From Butyrivibrio sp. M55 (GTDB lineage: Bacteria; Bacillota; Clostridia; Lachnospirales; Lachnospiraceae): 64,000 nucleotides of DNA. Below the pieces are notes generated by a model. The model searched no databases. It was given only the letters and a program-made list of their open reading frames with translations, and had not been told where the DNA came from. Position 1 is the stretch's first letter. Every line of letters begins with the position of its first letter. Below are positions 26,537-34,168 of the stretch, one piece after another. The position numbers were made by a program, and so were the translations under genes. The stretch covers positions 1-64,000 of the forward strand of contig NZ_FPCD01000007.1 of the NCBI RefSeq assembly GCF_900116865.1, read 5' to 3'.

Positions 26537-26983
26537 ATGCAGGTTATATTACTTGAAGACGTAAAGAGTTTGGGTAAAAAAGGTGAGATCGTAAAAGTCA
26601 GCGACGGCTACGCAAAGAACTTTGTAATTCCCAAAAAACTCGGTGTAGAGGCTACACAGAAAAATCTTAACGAACTTAAGAATCAGCAGAAAAGAGATTC
26701 AATTTTGGCGCAGCAGCGTCTTGATGAAGCCAAAGCATATGGCGAAAAGATAAGCAAAGAGACAGTACAGCTCACAATGAAAGCAGGAGAGGGCGGAAGA
26801 GTATTCGGATCCGTTTCCACAAAGGAAATAGTAACAGCTGCAAAAGCTCAGTTTGGATTTGATATTGATAAAAAGAAACTTCAGATGCCGGAACCTATAA
26901 AGTCATTCGGAACTTATGAGATTCCGGTAAAACTCCATCCTCAGGTTACTACTGTGTTAAAAGTGAGTGTAAAGGAACAATAA
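26537..26983 (+). CDS. rplI: 50S ribosomal protein bL9
   Basis: A 148-aa bL9: N-terminal MQVILLEDVKSLGKKGEIVKVSDGYAKN (split here as QVILLEDVKSLGKKGE and VKVSDGYAKNF), long connecting helix ~41-75 and C-terminal GRVFGSVSTKEI domain. It binds domain V of 23S rRNA near the L1 stalk. The start abuts the gdpP stop, indicating coupling. Confidence 0.97.
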   Translation: MQVILLEDVKSLGKKGEIVKVSDGYAKNFVIPKKLGVEATQKNLNELKNQQKRDSILAQQRLDEAKAYGEKISKETVQLTMKAGEGGRVFGSVSTKEIVTAAKAQFGFDIDKKKLQMPEPIKSFGTYEIPVKLHPQVTTVLKVSVKEQ

Positions 26984-26986
26984 GAA

Positions 26987-28330
26987 ATGGCAGAGGAGAC
27001 TCTATTAAAGCGTGTCGCACCCAACAGTCTGGAAGCAGAGCAATCTGTTGTCGGAGCGATGCTGATGGATAAAGAAGCAATAGAAATTGCGTCCGAGATT
27101 GTCAATCCGGACGATTTTTATAACAGACAGCTCGGAACGGTTTTTGAGACAATGGTAGAGCTCAACCGTGAAGGAAGTGCTGTCGATTTTGTCACGCTTC
27201 AAAACAGGCTCAGGGAAAAGAATGTTCCGCCGCAGGTCAGCAGTGCCGAATATATCGGCGAACTTGTTTCGGCGGTACCTACATCTGCGAATGTAAAGTA
27301 TTATGCGCAGATTGTTGCGGATAAATCCACACTCAGAAAACTGATTCGTGTAAGCGAAGAGACAATAAATACCTGTTATTCAAATTCTGAGAATATGGAA
27401 GGAATACTTAATGATGTAGAAAAGAGTGTCTTCCAGATCACACAGAAGAGAAATACAGGTGAGTTTGTTTCTATCGATCAGGTAGTAATGAACGCACTAA
27501 ACCGTATCGAGCAGGCAAGTAAGATGAAAGGAAACGTTACAGGTCTTTCTACAGGTTTCCTTGATCTTGATTACAGTACAGCAGGATTTCAGCCTTCAGA
27601 TCTGATACTTATCGCGGCCAGACCTTCAATGGGAAAAACCGCTTTTGTACTTAATATAGCAGAGCATATGGCTTTCCATGACAACAAATGTGTTGCGATA
27701 TTCTCACTGGAAATGTCAAAGGAACAGCTTGTAAACAGACTACTTGCGATGGAGTCTCACGTTGATTCACAGCATATCAGAACAGGTAATATGTCTGATA
27801 TGGACTGGGAGAACCTCATCGAAAGTGCCGATGTTGTAGGCTCTTCCAAACTCATTATAGATGATACTCCGGGTATCTCGATTCAGGAACTTCGTTCAAA
27901 GTGTAGAAAGTATAAGATGGATCATGGTCTTAATATAATCATGATCGACTACTTACAGCTTATGACAGGCGGATCCGGAAGAGGTTCCGAGTCACGTCAG
28001 CAGGAAATTTCGGATATTTCAAGATCTCTTAAGGCTCTTGCCAGAGAACTTAACGTGCCCGTTGTTGCGCTTTCACAGCTTTCCCGTGCGGTTGAGCAAA
28101 GACCCGATCACAGGCCCATGCTTTCAGACCTCCGTGAATCCGGAGCTATCGAGCAGGATGCCGACATGGTAATGTTCATTTACAGAGATGATTACTATAA
28201 TAAGGATACCGAGAAGAAGGGCGTGGCCGATATTATTATCGCTAAGCAGAGAAACGGCCCGATCGGAACGGTAGACCTTTTGTGGCTTCCTGAATTTACT
28301 AAGTTTGCGAATCTGGAGAAGGGACACTGA
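26987..28330 (+). CDS. dnaB: Replicative DNA helicase DnaB
   Basis: A 447-aa hexameric 5'-3' helicase. N-terminal primase-interaction domain (APNSLEAEQSVVGAMLMD, residues ~10-110), linker helix, then the RecA-like domain with Walker A ARPSMGKTAF (about 208-217), FSLEMSKEQLVNRLLA, Walker B IIMIDYLQLM, and AVEQRPDHRPMLSDLRESGAIEQDAD. No intein. It is three nt after rplI and is loaded by the DnaC/DnaD-type proteins encoded later in this window. Confidence 0.97.
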   Translation: MAEETLLKRVAPNSLEAEQSVVGAMLMDKEAIEIASEIVNPDDFYNRQLGTVFETMVELNREGSAVDFVTLQNRLREKNVPPQVSSAEYIGELVSAVPTSANVKYYAQIVADKSTLRKLIRVSEETINTCYSNSENMEGILNDVEKSVFQITQKRNTGEFVSIDQVVMNALNRIEQASKMKGNVTGLSTGFLDLDYSTAGFQPSDLILIAARPSMGKTAFVLNIAEHMAFHDNKCVAIFSLEMSKEQLVNRLLAMESHVDSQHIRTGNMSDMDWENLIESADVVGSSKLIIDDTPGISIQELRSKCRKYKMDHGLNIIMIDYLQLMTGGSGRGSESRQQEISDISRSLKALARELNVPVVALSQLSRAVEQRPDHRPMLSDLRESGAIEQDADMVMFIYRDDYYNKDTEKKGVADIIIAKQRNGPIGTVDLLWLPEFTKFANLEKGH

Positions 28331-28374
28331 TATTGGTAAAAGAATGAGGTAATCTCACAGGGCTAAAACCAAGC

Positions 28375-28424
28375 GTGCACTCGGAAATGCTGTGCATTTC
28401 CTCGTTCATTTGGCTGTGCCAAAT
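28375..28424. repeat. 50-bp double-hairpin insertion
   Basis: Two adjacent perfect hairpins with identical TGT loops: GGAAATGC/GCATTTCC (28383-28390 and 28394-28401) and ATTTGGC/GCCAAAT (28408-28414 and 28418-28424). They are separated by TCGTTC. The piece interrupts the left arm of the larger inverted repeat and has no counterpart in the right arm. It looks like a REP-type mobile palindrome; other copies could not be found in this window. Confidence 0.75.
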
Positions 28425-28430
28425 AAAGAT

Positions 28431-28486
28431 AAAAAAAGAGCGTTTTCCTCAAGTAAACTTGAGAAAACGCTCTTTTTATTATCTTT
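28431..28486. terminator. Bidirectional terminator between dnaB and ferredoxin
   Basis: A hairpin with a 4-nt TAAA loop (28454-28457) and a GAGCGTTTT-CTCAAG stem with A tracts on the left and T tracts on the right. It can terminate both converging units. Confidence 0.88.
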
Positions 28487-28494
28487 GCTTGGTT

Positions 28495-28665
28495 TTAGCC
28501 CTGTGAGATTGCAGCTACAGGACACTGAGCAGCACAAGATCCGCAGTCGATGCATGTGTTTGCGTCGATAACGAACTGTGAGTCACCCTGTGAAATTGCA
28601 GAAACAGGACACTGAGCAGCGCATGAGCCACAGCTGATGCAGCCATCACTAATAACGTATGCCAT
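28495..28665 (-). CDS. 2[4Fe-4S] ferredoxin
   Basis: A 56-aa clostridial ferredoxin with two internal repeats, each CxxCxxCxxxCP: CISCGSCAAQCP and CIDCGSCAAQCP. It carries low-potential electrons, most likely from the pyruvate:ferredoxin oxidoreductase encoded divergently just beyond it. GGAAGGAG precedes the ATG. The two cluster repeats end with nearly identical AISQG peptides and DNA, a sign of ancient internal duplication. Confidence 0.96.
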   Translation of the reverse strand: MAYVISDGCISCGSCAAQCPVSAISQGDSQFVIDANTCIDCGSCAAQCPVAAISQG

Positions 28666-28905
28666 AATAATCTCCTTCCATCATTAAATGCCATAAATTA
28701 AAGTATTGTAGCAAAAAACGATTGGTATTTGCCATTACCAATCTTTGATACGTCTATATCATATAATAAGTAAAGCGTTTAAGCAATACAGTAAACGAAA
28801 ACTTTTATCAATCAATAACGTTATATAATTAACAATTGACAGATAATAACGTTCAAAATGCAATGGGGACGAGTTTGTTAAAAAGTCGTCAAACCCTTGC
28901 CAGCA

Positions 28906-28935
28906 TTGACATCTGAGGTAATTTAATGATAGTAT
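28906..28935 (+). promoter_or_regulatory. Promoter of nifJ
   Basis: TTGACA (28906-28911), an 18-nt spacer and TAGTAT (28930-28935). The start near 28942 precedes the leader hairpin by only a few bases. The rest of 28666-28905 is AT-rich and would hold the ferredoxin promoter on the other strand, but no clear match was found. Confidence 0.7.
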
Positions 28936-28946
28936 TGTTAATGGCA

Positions 28947-29030
28947 GAATACGAGTGAAAATTGGTCCGTCGCACTGTTTTCGGAGATGAAAGCTTGCTG
29001 ACGGAATTTTTGCACTATTCCTTTTTTTTT
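28947..29030 (+). terminator. Leader hairpin with T9 tract before nifJ (attenuator candidate)
   Basis: A long imperfect stem is built from GAATA/TATTC, AGTG/CACT, AAATT/ATTTT and TCCGTC/GACGGA blocks (28947-28971 against 29000-29020). Nine T residues follow. It lies between the promoter and the nifJ start, with no upstream + gene ending here, so it looks like a conditional terminator. Confidence 0.65.
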
Positions 29031-29085
29031 AACACAATTTAATAAAATGCCAAAAATAATCCAAAATAAGGTAGGAGGAAACAAA

Positions 29086-32000
29086 ATGGCTAGAAACATG
29101 AAAACCATGGATGGCAACGAGGCAGCTGCATACGCTTCATATGCGTTTACAGAAGTTGCTGCCATGTACCCTATCACACCATCATCTGTTATGCCTGAGC
29201 ATGTAGATGAATGGGCAACAGCCGGAAAGAAAAATATTTTCGGTCGTACGGTTCAGATTACAGAAATGCAGTCTGAGGCCGGTGCAGCAGGAGCTGTGCA
29301 CGGATCACTGGTAGTAGGTGCTCTTACATCTACATATACCGCATCACAGGGACTTCTTCTTATGATTCCCGACATTTATAAAGTCGCAGGTGAAAGACTT
29401 CCCGGAGTATTCAACGTATCAGCACGTTGTGTTGCTTCACATGCGCTCAACATTTTTGGTGATCATTCTGACGTTTATGCTTGCCGTCAGACAGGTGCCG
29501 CAATGCTCTGCGATTCAAGTGTACAGGAGGTTATGGACTTAACACCTGTTGCTTATTGTTCAGCTATCGAAGGACGCATTCCTTTTATTAATTTCTTTGA
29601 CGGATTCCGTACATCACATGAGATCCAGAAGATCGAAGTATGGGATTATAAAGATCTTGACGAGATGGTAAATCACGAGGCAATTGATGCATTCAAGGCA
29701 AACGCTTTGAATCCAAATCATCCTTGCCAGATGGGTTCTGCTCAGAATCCCGACATTTTCTTCCAGACAAGAGAAGCTTGCAATACAGGCTATAACGAAC
29801 TTCCTGACATCGTTCAGAAGTATATGGATAAAGTTAATGCCAAGATTGGTACAGACTATAAGCTCTTTAACTACTACGGAGATCCTAAAGCAGAAGTAGT
29901 TATCGTTGCTATGGGTTCTGTAAACGATACAATCGAAGAGACAATTGATTACCTTGAGAAACAGGGCAAAAAAGTCGGCGTAGTAAAAGTCAGACTTTAC
30001 AGACCTTTCTCAGCAAAAGCCCTTGTTGCGGCTATTCCTGATTCTGTTAAGAGAATTCAGGTTCTCGACAGAACTAAAGAGCCCGGATCATATCGCGAGC
30101 CTCTTGCTCTTGATGTTATCGCTGCTCTTAAGGGAACAAAATTCGAAAGCGTTCCTGTATTCTGTGGACGTTACGGACTTGGTTCAAAAGATACAACACC
30201 TGCACAGATCGTTGCAGTATATGAGAACACAGATAAAGAAGAGTTCACTATCGGTATCGAAGATGACGTAACAAACCTTTCGCTTAAGGTTGGTGCTCCT
30301 CTTGTTACAACTCCCGAGGGAACAACAAACTGTAAGTTCTGGGGACTTGGTGCTGACGGTACTGTCGGTGCTAACAAGAACTCTATCAAGATCATCGGTG
30401 ATAACACTGACATGTATGCTCAGGCATATTTTGATTATGACTCAAAGAAGTCAGGCGGTGTTACAATGTCTCACCTTAGATTTGGTAAGACTCCTATTAA
30501 GTCTACATACCTTATCAAGAAAGCAGACTTCGTAGCATGCCACAATCCTTCATATATCCGCAAATTCAACATGGTTCAGGAAATTGTGGACGGAGGATCA
30601 TTCCTTCTTAACTGCCCTTGGAGTGTAGAACAGCTTGAGGCTGAGATTCCCGGACAGGTTAAGAAATTCATGTACGATCACAAGATCAACTTCTATATCA
30701 TGAACGGTTCTAAGATCGGTGTAGAAGTAGGAATGGGACCTACAAGAATTAACACAATCCTTCAGTCGGCATTCTTCAATATTACAAAGATCATTCCTGA
30801 AGAAGATGCAATCAAATTTATGAAGGATGCAGCTCAGAAGACATACGGCCGTAAGGGTGAGGATGTTGTTAAGAAGAACTGGGCAGCTATTGATGCCGGA
30901 GCAGATCCGAAGAACCTTATCAAGGTAGAGATTCCTGAATCTTGGAAAGATGCCAAGGATGAAGGTCTTGACTTCAAGAAAGCTGAGGGAAGCAGAAAGG
31001 ATGTTATCGACTTCGTTAATAATATCCAGACCAAGGTCAATGCTCAGGAAGGTAACAACCTTAAAGTTTCAGATTGTCTTCCTTATGTTGACGGTGCTAC
31101 ACCTTCAGGATCGGCTGCTTACGAGAAGCGTGGTATCGCAGTAAACGTTCCTAAGTGGGATGCTACAAAGTGCGTAGAGTGTGGATTCTGTTCACTTGTA
31201 TGTCCTCATGCAGCAATCCGTACAGTTGCTCTTACAGACGACGAAGTTGCTAAGGCACCTGAAGGACTTCAGACTAAGGACGTTAACGGTGTACCCGGAT
31301 ACAAATTCTCAATCGTTATTTCAGCGCTTGACTGTACAGGATGCGGATCTTGCGCAAATGTATGTCTTGGAAACAAGGCAGGCGAGACACTTAAGATGGG
31401 TGCTATCGCAGAGAATAAAGATGAGCAGAAGTATTTCGACTATGCTGTAACTCTTCCTGAGAAGAAAGATGTAGTTGAAAAACTCAAAGCTACAACAATC
31501 AGAGGATCTCAGTTCAAACAGCCTCTCCTTGAGTTCTCGGGAGCATGCGCAGGTTGTGGTGAGACACCTTACGTTAAACTTGTAACTCAGCTTTTTGGTG
31601 ACAGAATGTATGTTGCAAACGCAACAGGATGTACTTCAATTTGGGGTAACTCTTCACCTTCAACACCTTATACCGTAAATGCGGAAGGTCACGGACCTGC
31701 ATGGGATAACTCATTGTTCGAGGACAACGCAGAGTTTGGTATGGGTATGGTACTTGCTCAGAACGCACTTCGTGATGCGATAAAAGAGCAGGTTGAGGCA
31801 ATCGTAGCCGATGGCGGAAAAGCTAAGGCTGCAGCTCAGAAGTGGCTTGATACATTCAGTAACGGTGCTGAGAATACAGCAGCTACAAATGAACTTATCG
31901 CAGCACTTGACGGTGATAACTCAGATGCAGCTAAATATATCAAGAAGAATAGAGACTTTGCAGCTAAGAAGTCACAGTGGATCTTCGGTGGTGACGGATG

Positions 32001-32616
32001 GGCATTCGATATCGGATTCGGTGGTCTCGATCACGTACTTGCTTCCGGTAAGGATGTAAATGTTCTCGTTGTTAATACTGAGGTTTACTCAAATACAGGC
32101 GGACAGTCATCTAAGGCTACTCCTACAGGTGCTGTTGCACAGTTTGCTGCAGGTGGTAAAGAAATCAAGCAGAAGGATCTTGCTTCTATCGCAATGAGTT
32201 ACGGTTACGTATACGTTGCACAGATCGCTATGGGTGCTGATATGAACCAGACGATCAAAGCAATTTCAGAAGCTGAAGCTTATCCCGGACCTTCACTTAT
32301 CATCGCATATGCTCCTTGTATCAACCAGGGTCTTAAGGCCGGCATGAACAAGGTTATGGATGAAGAGAAGAAGGCTGTTGCTACAGGATATTGGGATATG
32401 TTCAGATTCAATCCTCAGGCAGACAAGAAGTTCACTCTTGATAGCAAACCTGCTACAGAAGACTTCCAGAGCTTCCTTGACGGAGAGGTAAGATACCTTT
32501 CACTTAAGCTCAAGAATCCTGAGAGAGCAGCTGAGCTCAATGCAAAAGCAGCTGAGCATGCTAAGGAGCACAGAGCATATCTTGAGAAACTTGTTTCTCT
32601 GTACGGAGATGAGTAA
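29086..32616 (+). CDS. nifJ: Pyruvate:ferredoxin (flavodoxin) oxidoreductase
   Basis: A 1176-aa single-chain enzyme that converts pyruvate and CoA to acetyl-CoA, CO2 and reduced ferredoxin. Domains in order: MKTMDGNEAAAYASYAF with YPITPSS pyruvate-binding region, domain II/III, two-cluster ferredoxin domain (CVECGFCSLVCPH near 704 and CTGCGSCANVC near 762), then the ThDP-binding part (CAGCGETPYVKL, GDGWAFDIGFGG, VLVVNTEVYSNTGGQSSK). Length is normal. ATG 29086 has TAGGAGG at the right distance. Strong codon bias fits high expression. The ferredoxin acceptor is encoded divergently. Confidence 0.97.
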   Translation: MARNMKTMDGNEAAAYASYAFTEVAAMYPITPSSVMPEHVDEWATAGKKNIFGRTVQITEMQSEAGAAGAVHGSLVVGALTSTYTASQGLLLMIPDIYKVAGERLPGVFNVSARCVASHALNIFGDHSDVYACRQTGAAMLCDSSVQEVMDLTPVAYCSAIEGRIPFINFFDGFRTSHEIQKIEVWDYKDLDEMVNHEAIDAFKANALNPNHPCQMGSAQNPDIFFQTREACNTGYNELPDIVQKYMDKVNAKIGTDYKLFNYYGDPKAEVVIVAMGSVNDTIEETIDYLEKQGKKVGVVKVRLYRPFSAKALVAAIPDSVKRIQVLDRTKEPGSYREPLALDVIAALKGTKFESVPVFCGRYGLGSKDTTPAQIVAVYENTDKEEFTIGIEDDVTNLSLKVGAPLVTTPEGTTNCKFWGLGADGTVGANKNSIKIIGDNTDMYAQAYFDYDSKKSGGVTMSHLRFGKTPIKSTYLIKKADFVACHNPSYIRKFNMVQEIVDGGSFLLNCPWSVEQLEAEIPGQVKKFMYDHKINFYIMNGSKIGVEVGMGPTRINTILQSAFFNITKIIPEEDAIKFMKDAAQKTYGRKGEDVVKKNWAAIDAGADPKNLIKVEIPESWKDAKDEGLDFKKAEGSRKDVIDFVNNIQTKVNAQEGNNLKVSDCLPYVDGATPSGSAAYEKRGIAVNVPKWDATKCVECGFCSLVCPHAAIRTVALTDDEVAKAPEGLQTKDVNGVPGYKFSIVISALDCTGCGSCANVCLGNKAGETLKMGAIAENKDEQKYFDYAVTLPEKKDVVEKLKATTIRGSQFKQPLLEFSGACAGCGETPYVKLVTQLFGDRMYVANATGCTSIWGNSSPSTPYTVNAEGHGPAWDNSLFEDNAEFGMGMVLAQNALRDAIKEQVEAIVADGGKAKAAAQKWLDTFSNGAENTAATNELIAALDGDNSDAAKYIKKNRDFAAKKSQWIFGGDGWAFDIGFGGLDHVLASGKDVNVLVVNTEVYSNTGGQSSKATPTGAVAQFAAGGKEIKQKDLASIAMSYGYVYVAQIAMGADMNQTIKAISEAEAYPGPSLIIAYAPCINQGLKAGMNKVMDEEKKAVATGYWDMFRFNPQADKKFTLDSKPATEDFQSFLDGEVRYLSLKLKNPERAAELNAKAAEHAKEHRAYLEKLVSLYGDE

Positions 32617-32635
32617 TTCATAAGATAATAAGAAA

Positions 32636-32674
32636 GCCGGAGAAAATGAGAGATCATTTTCTCCGGCAATTTTA
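32636..32674 (+). terminator. Terminator of nifJ
   Basis: A perfect 14-bp stem (32636-32649 with 32654-32667) with a GAGA loop, then ATTTTATTT. Confidence 0.9.
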
Positions 32675-32695
32675 TTTAGTAAAAAAATTAGTCTG

Positions 32696-33493
32696 TCAAA
32701 TTCTTGAAAGAGTCTGTACTGCGTTACCCTTTAAGACAACTGAGAAGTGCTCCGATAAATATTGTTCCTCGGCACTGCTTCCGATTTCGGCTGTTCCGTA
32801 TTCTGTTAATAAGGAACAGATATTTTTGAAGAGATTATCTTCAAGATCACCCTGATGAAGGATCAGGTAAAACTTACCCTTTGTTTCATCTTTATATAAT
32901 GTGTTTTCACCATTAAATTTTTTGCTTACAATAACCGCGAATTTGCTTGCTTCATGCAAAGAATCAAAGGAAAAAATCTGTATGCCTCTTCTGGTCGGTT
33001 GGCCCTTTTTTCTGACGCTTGAAGTCTTTTCCTTAAGTTTTTTTACATCTGATGAAGTGCTTCCTGCATTATAGTCCTGATACTCATTCAAGTTGCTGTG
33101 CTGCAGTCTTTTAAAGAGGGACGAAACGTCTGCTTCCTCATTTTCGTCGTAATCTGCTCCGTCGTAATCCTCATATTCCTCATCATCTACGTCTTCTTCG
33201 TGAACAGAGGGGGCAAAATTGGAGAATCTTGTATCCAATTCCTCAGGATCATCTACTTTAGTGATTACAAGAACGATACATTCGGAATTGATCGGAATAG
33301 CCTCTATCATAAGCGGGGTATCTTCTGCATCAAAACCAAATGCAATATTTGCTTGCTGCATCATATCTTGGAAAAGTTCTTTTGCTTTGTCGGTACCATA
33401 CGCAAGTTCTGTTATCTTAAGGTCGCGTTTCGCAAGGTCATCTCTGGTAAGCGTGCATCTAATCTGGTGATCGTTGACTTTTTCTATCTTCAT
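32696..33493 (-). CDS. mecA: MecA-family adaptor protein
   Basis: A 265-aa adaptor: N-terminal MKIEKVNDHQIRCTLTRDDL domain that binds substrates, a very acidic linker (~85-125, EDVDDEEYEDYDGADYDENE), and a C-terminal ClpC-binding domain. Conserved LKITELAYGTDKAKELFQDMM matches MecA. It delivers proteins to the ClpC/ClpP protease. AGGAGG lies before the ATG. It is monocistronic on the minus strand. Confidence 0.92.
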   Translation of the reverse strand: MKIEKVNDHQIRCTLTRDDLAKRDLKITELAYGTDKAKELFQDMMQQANIAFGFDAEDTPLMIEAIPINSECIVLVITKVDDPEELDTRFSNFAPSVHEEDVDDEEYEDYDGADYDENEEADVSSLFKRLQHSNLNEYQDYNAGSTSSDVKKLKEKTSSVRKKGQPTRRGIQIFSFDSLHEASKFAVIVSKKFNGENTLYKDETKGKFYLILHQGDLEDNLFKNICSLLTEYGTAEIGSSAEEQYLSEHFSVVLKGNAVQTLSRI

Positions 33494-33637
33494 GATGCGT
33501 TACCTCCTGACTTTGGAATACATAGATACTAATTTATTGAGTTTTCTATGTCAATAGATGTATCGACATATTTTAAAAATAAATTCGCATCTACATAAAA
33601 TCTTAAGAAATTTCGACGGTAAATCTTAAGATTTATC

Positions 33638-33906
33638 TGTTATGATGGATTTTGTGAGATGCCTTTCGAGGATATAAATCCGGGAAGGAGGCGATTGAGG
33701 AATTATTTATCTACTAGTCTATGGTTCTGCGAATCATCGCAGAATGTCTTACAGATAGTTTCAAAAATAAATCCCAAACAATTTTTACATCACAACAATC
33801 ACAACAGATTGAGCATAAACAAAAGATATTGTTTACAATATCATTATACCATATATTTGCGCTGTATTTGAGCGTAGAGACAAGGGTTTGCGAAGTGGTA
33901 TCTCAT
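33638..33906 (+). ncRNA. Candidate structured non-coding RNA with its own promoter
   Basis: An extended -10 TGTTATGAT (33638-33646) predicts a start near 33653. From there the ends fold on each other: GAGATGCC (33656-33663) with GGTATCTC (33897-33904), TTCG (33665-33668) with CGAA (33891-33894), AAATCC (33676-33681) with GGGTTT (33884-33889). Inside are perfect hairpins TTCTGCGA/TCGCAGAA and GATATTGT/ACAATATC. The layout, with closed ends, open middle and inner hairpins over about 250 nt, suggests a 6S-like or other structured RNA. No known family could be assigned. The short ORFs across it look non-coding. Confidence 0.45.
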
Positions 33907-34001
33907 ACATATTAATATACGTCAAATCATATTTGAAACGAAAAAATGGTTTAGCAGGGAATTGTCACAAAGTAAAGACCTTTTGGCTCTCGTTTCGGAT
34001 A

Positions 34002-34109
34002 GAATGTCCCCAAAACAGCAATAAAAACATCAAATGAAATTTTTATAAAGAGGCACCCCGCCATAACATATACAATAAATAGTTAAATATATTGCTTTAG
34101 GGGACATTC
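34002..34109. repeat. Short element with terminal inverted repeats
   Basis: GAATGTCCCC (34002-34011) is matched by GGGGACATTC (34100-34109), and AGCAAT/ATTGCT continues the pairing inwards. The 68-nt interior is AT-rich with a GGCACCCCGCC core. ATA flanks both ends. It could be a miniature inverted-repeat element or an RNA hairpin ahead of the GH18 gene. A TATAAT at 34137-34142 follows it. Confidence 0.5.
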
Positions 34110-34168
34110 ATAATGACGTATAGTTAATAGTCTGTTATAATAGAGGGCGATTGTAAAGGAGCTAGATA

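Larger units (their letters stand above)
28351..28510. repeat. Long interrupted inverted repeat spanning the dnaB-ferredoxin junction
   Basis: The outer 24-bp arms (28351-28374 and 28487-28510) are perfect. After a 50-nt interruption on the left only, the match continues (28425-28453 against 28458-28486) with one mismatch and one extra base. The right arm includes the last codons of the minus-strand ferredoxin gene. In effect, dnaB carries an inverted copy of the ferredoxin 3' end in its trailer. Confidence 0.9.

Noticed and set aside
33659-33915. Two short + ORFs (70 and 64 codons) in the mecA-GH18 gap
   Set aside because: Their residue make-up is not protein-like, they overlap in different frames and coincide with the paired ends of the candidate RNA. 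A GGAGG at 33685-33689 is present but has no convincing start.
33494-34168. c-di-AMP (ydaO) riboswitch before the cell-wall hydrolase
   Set aside because: Such hydrolases often have one, but the conserved ydaO core segments are not present.
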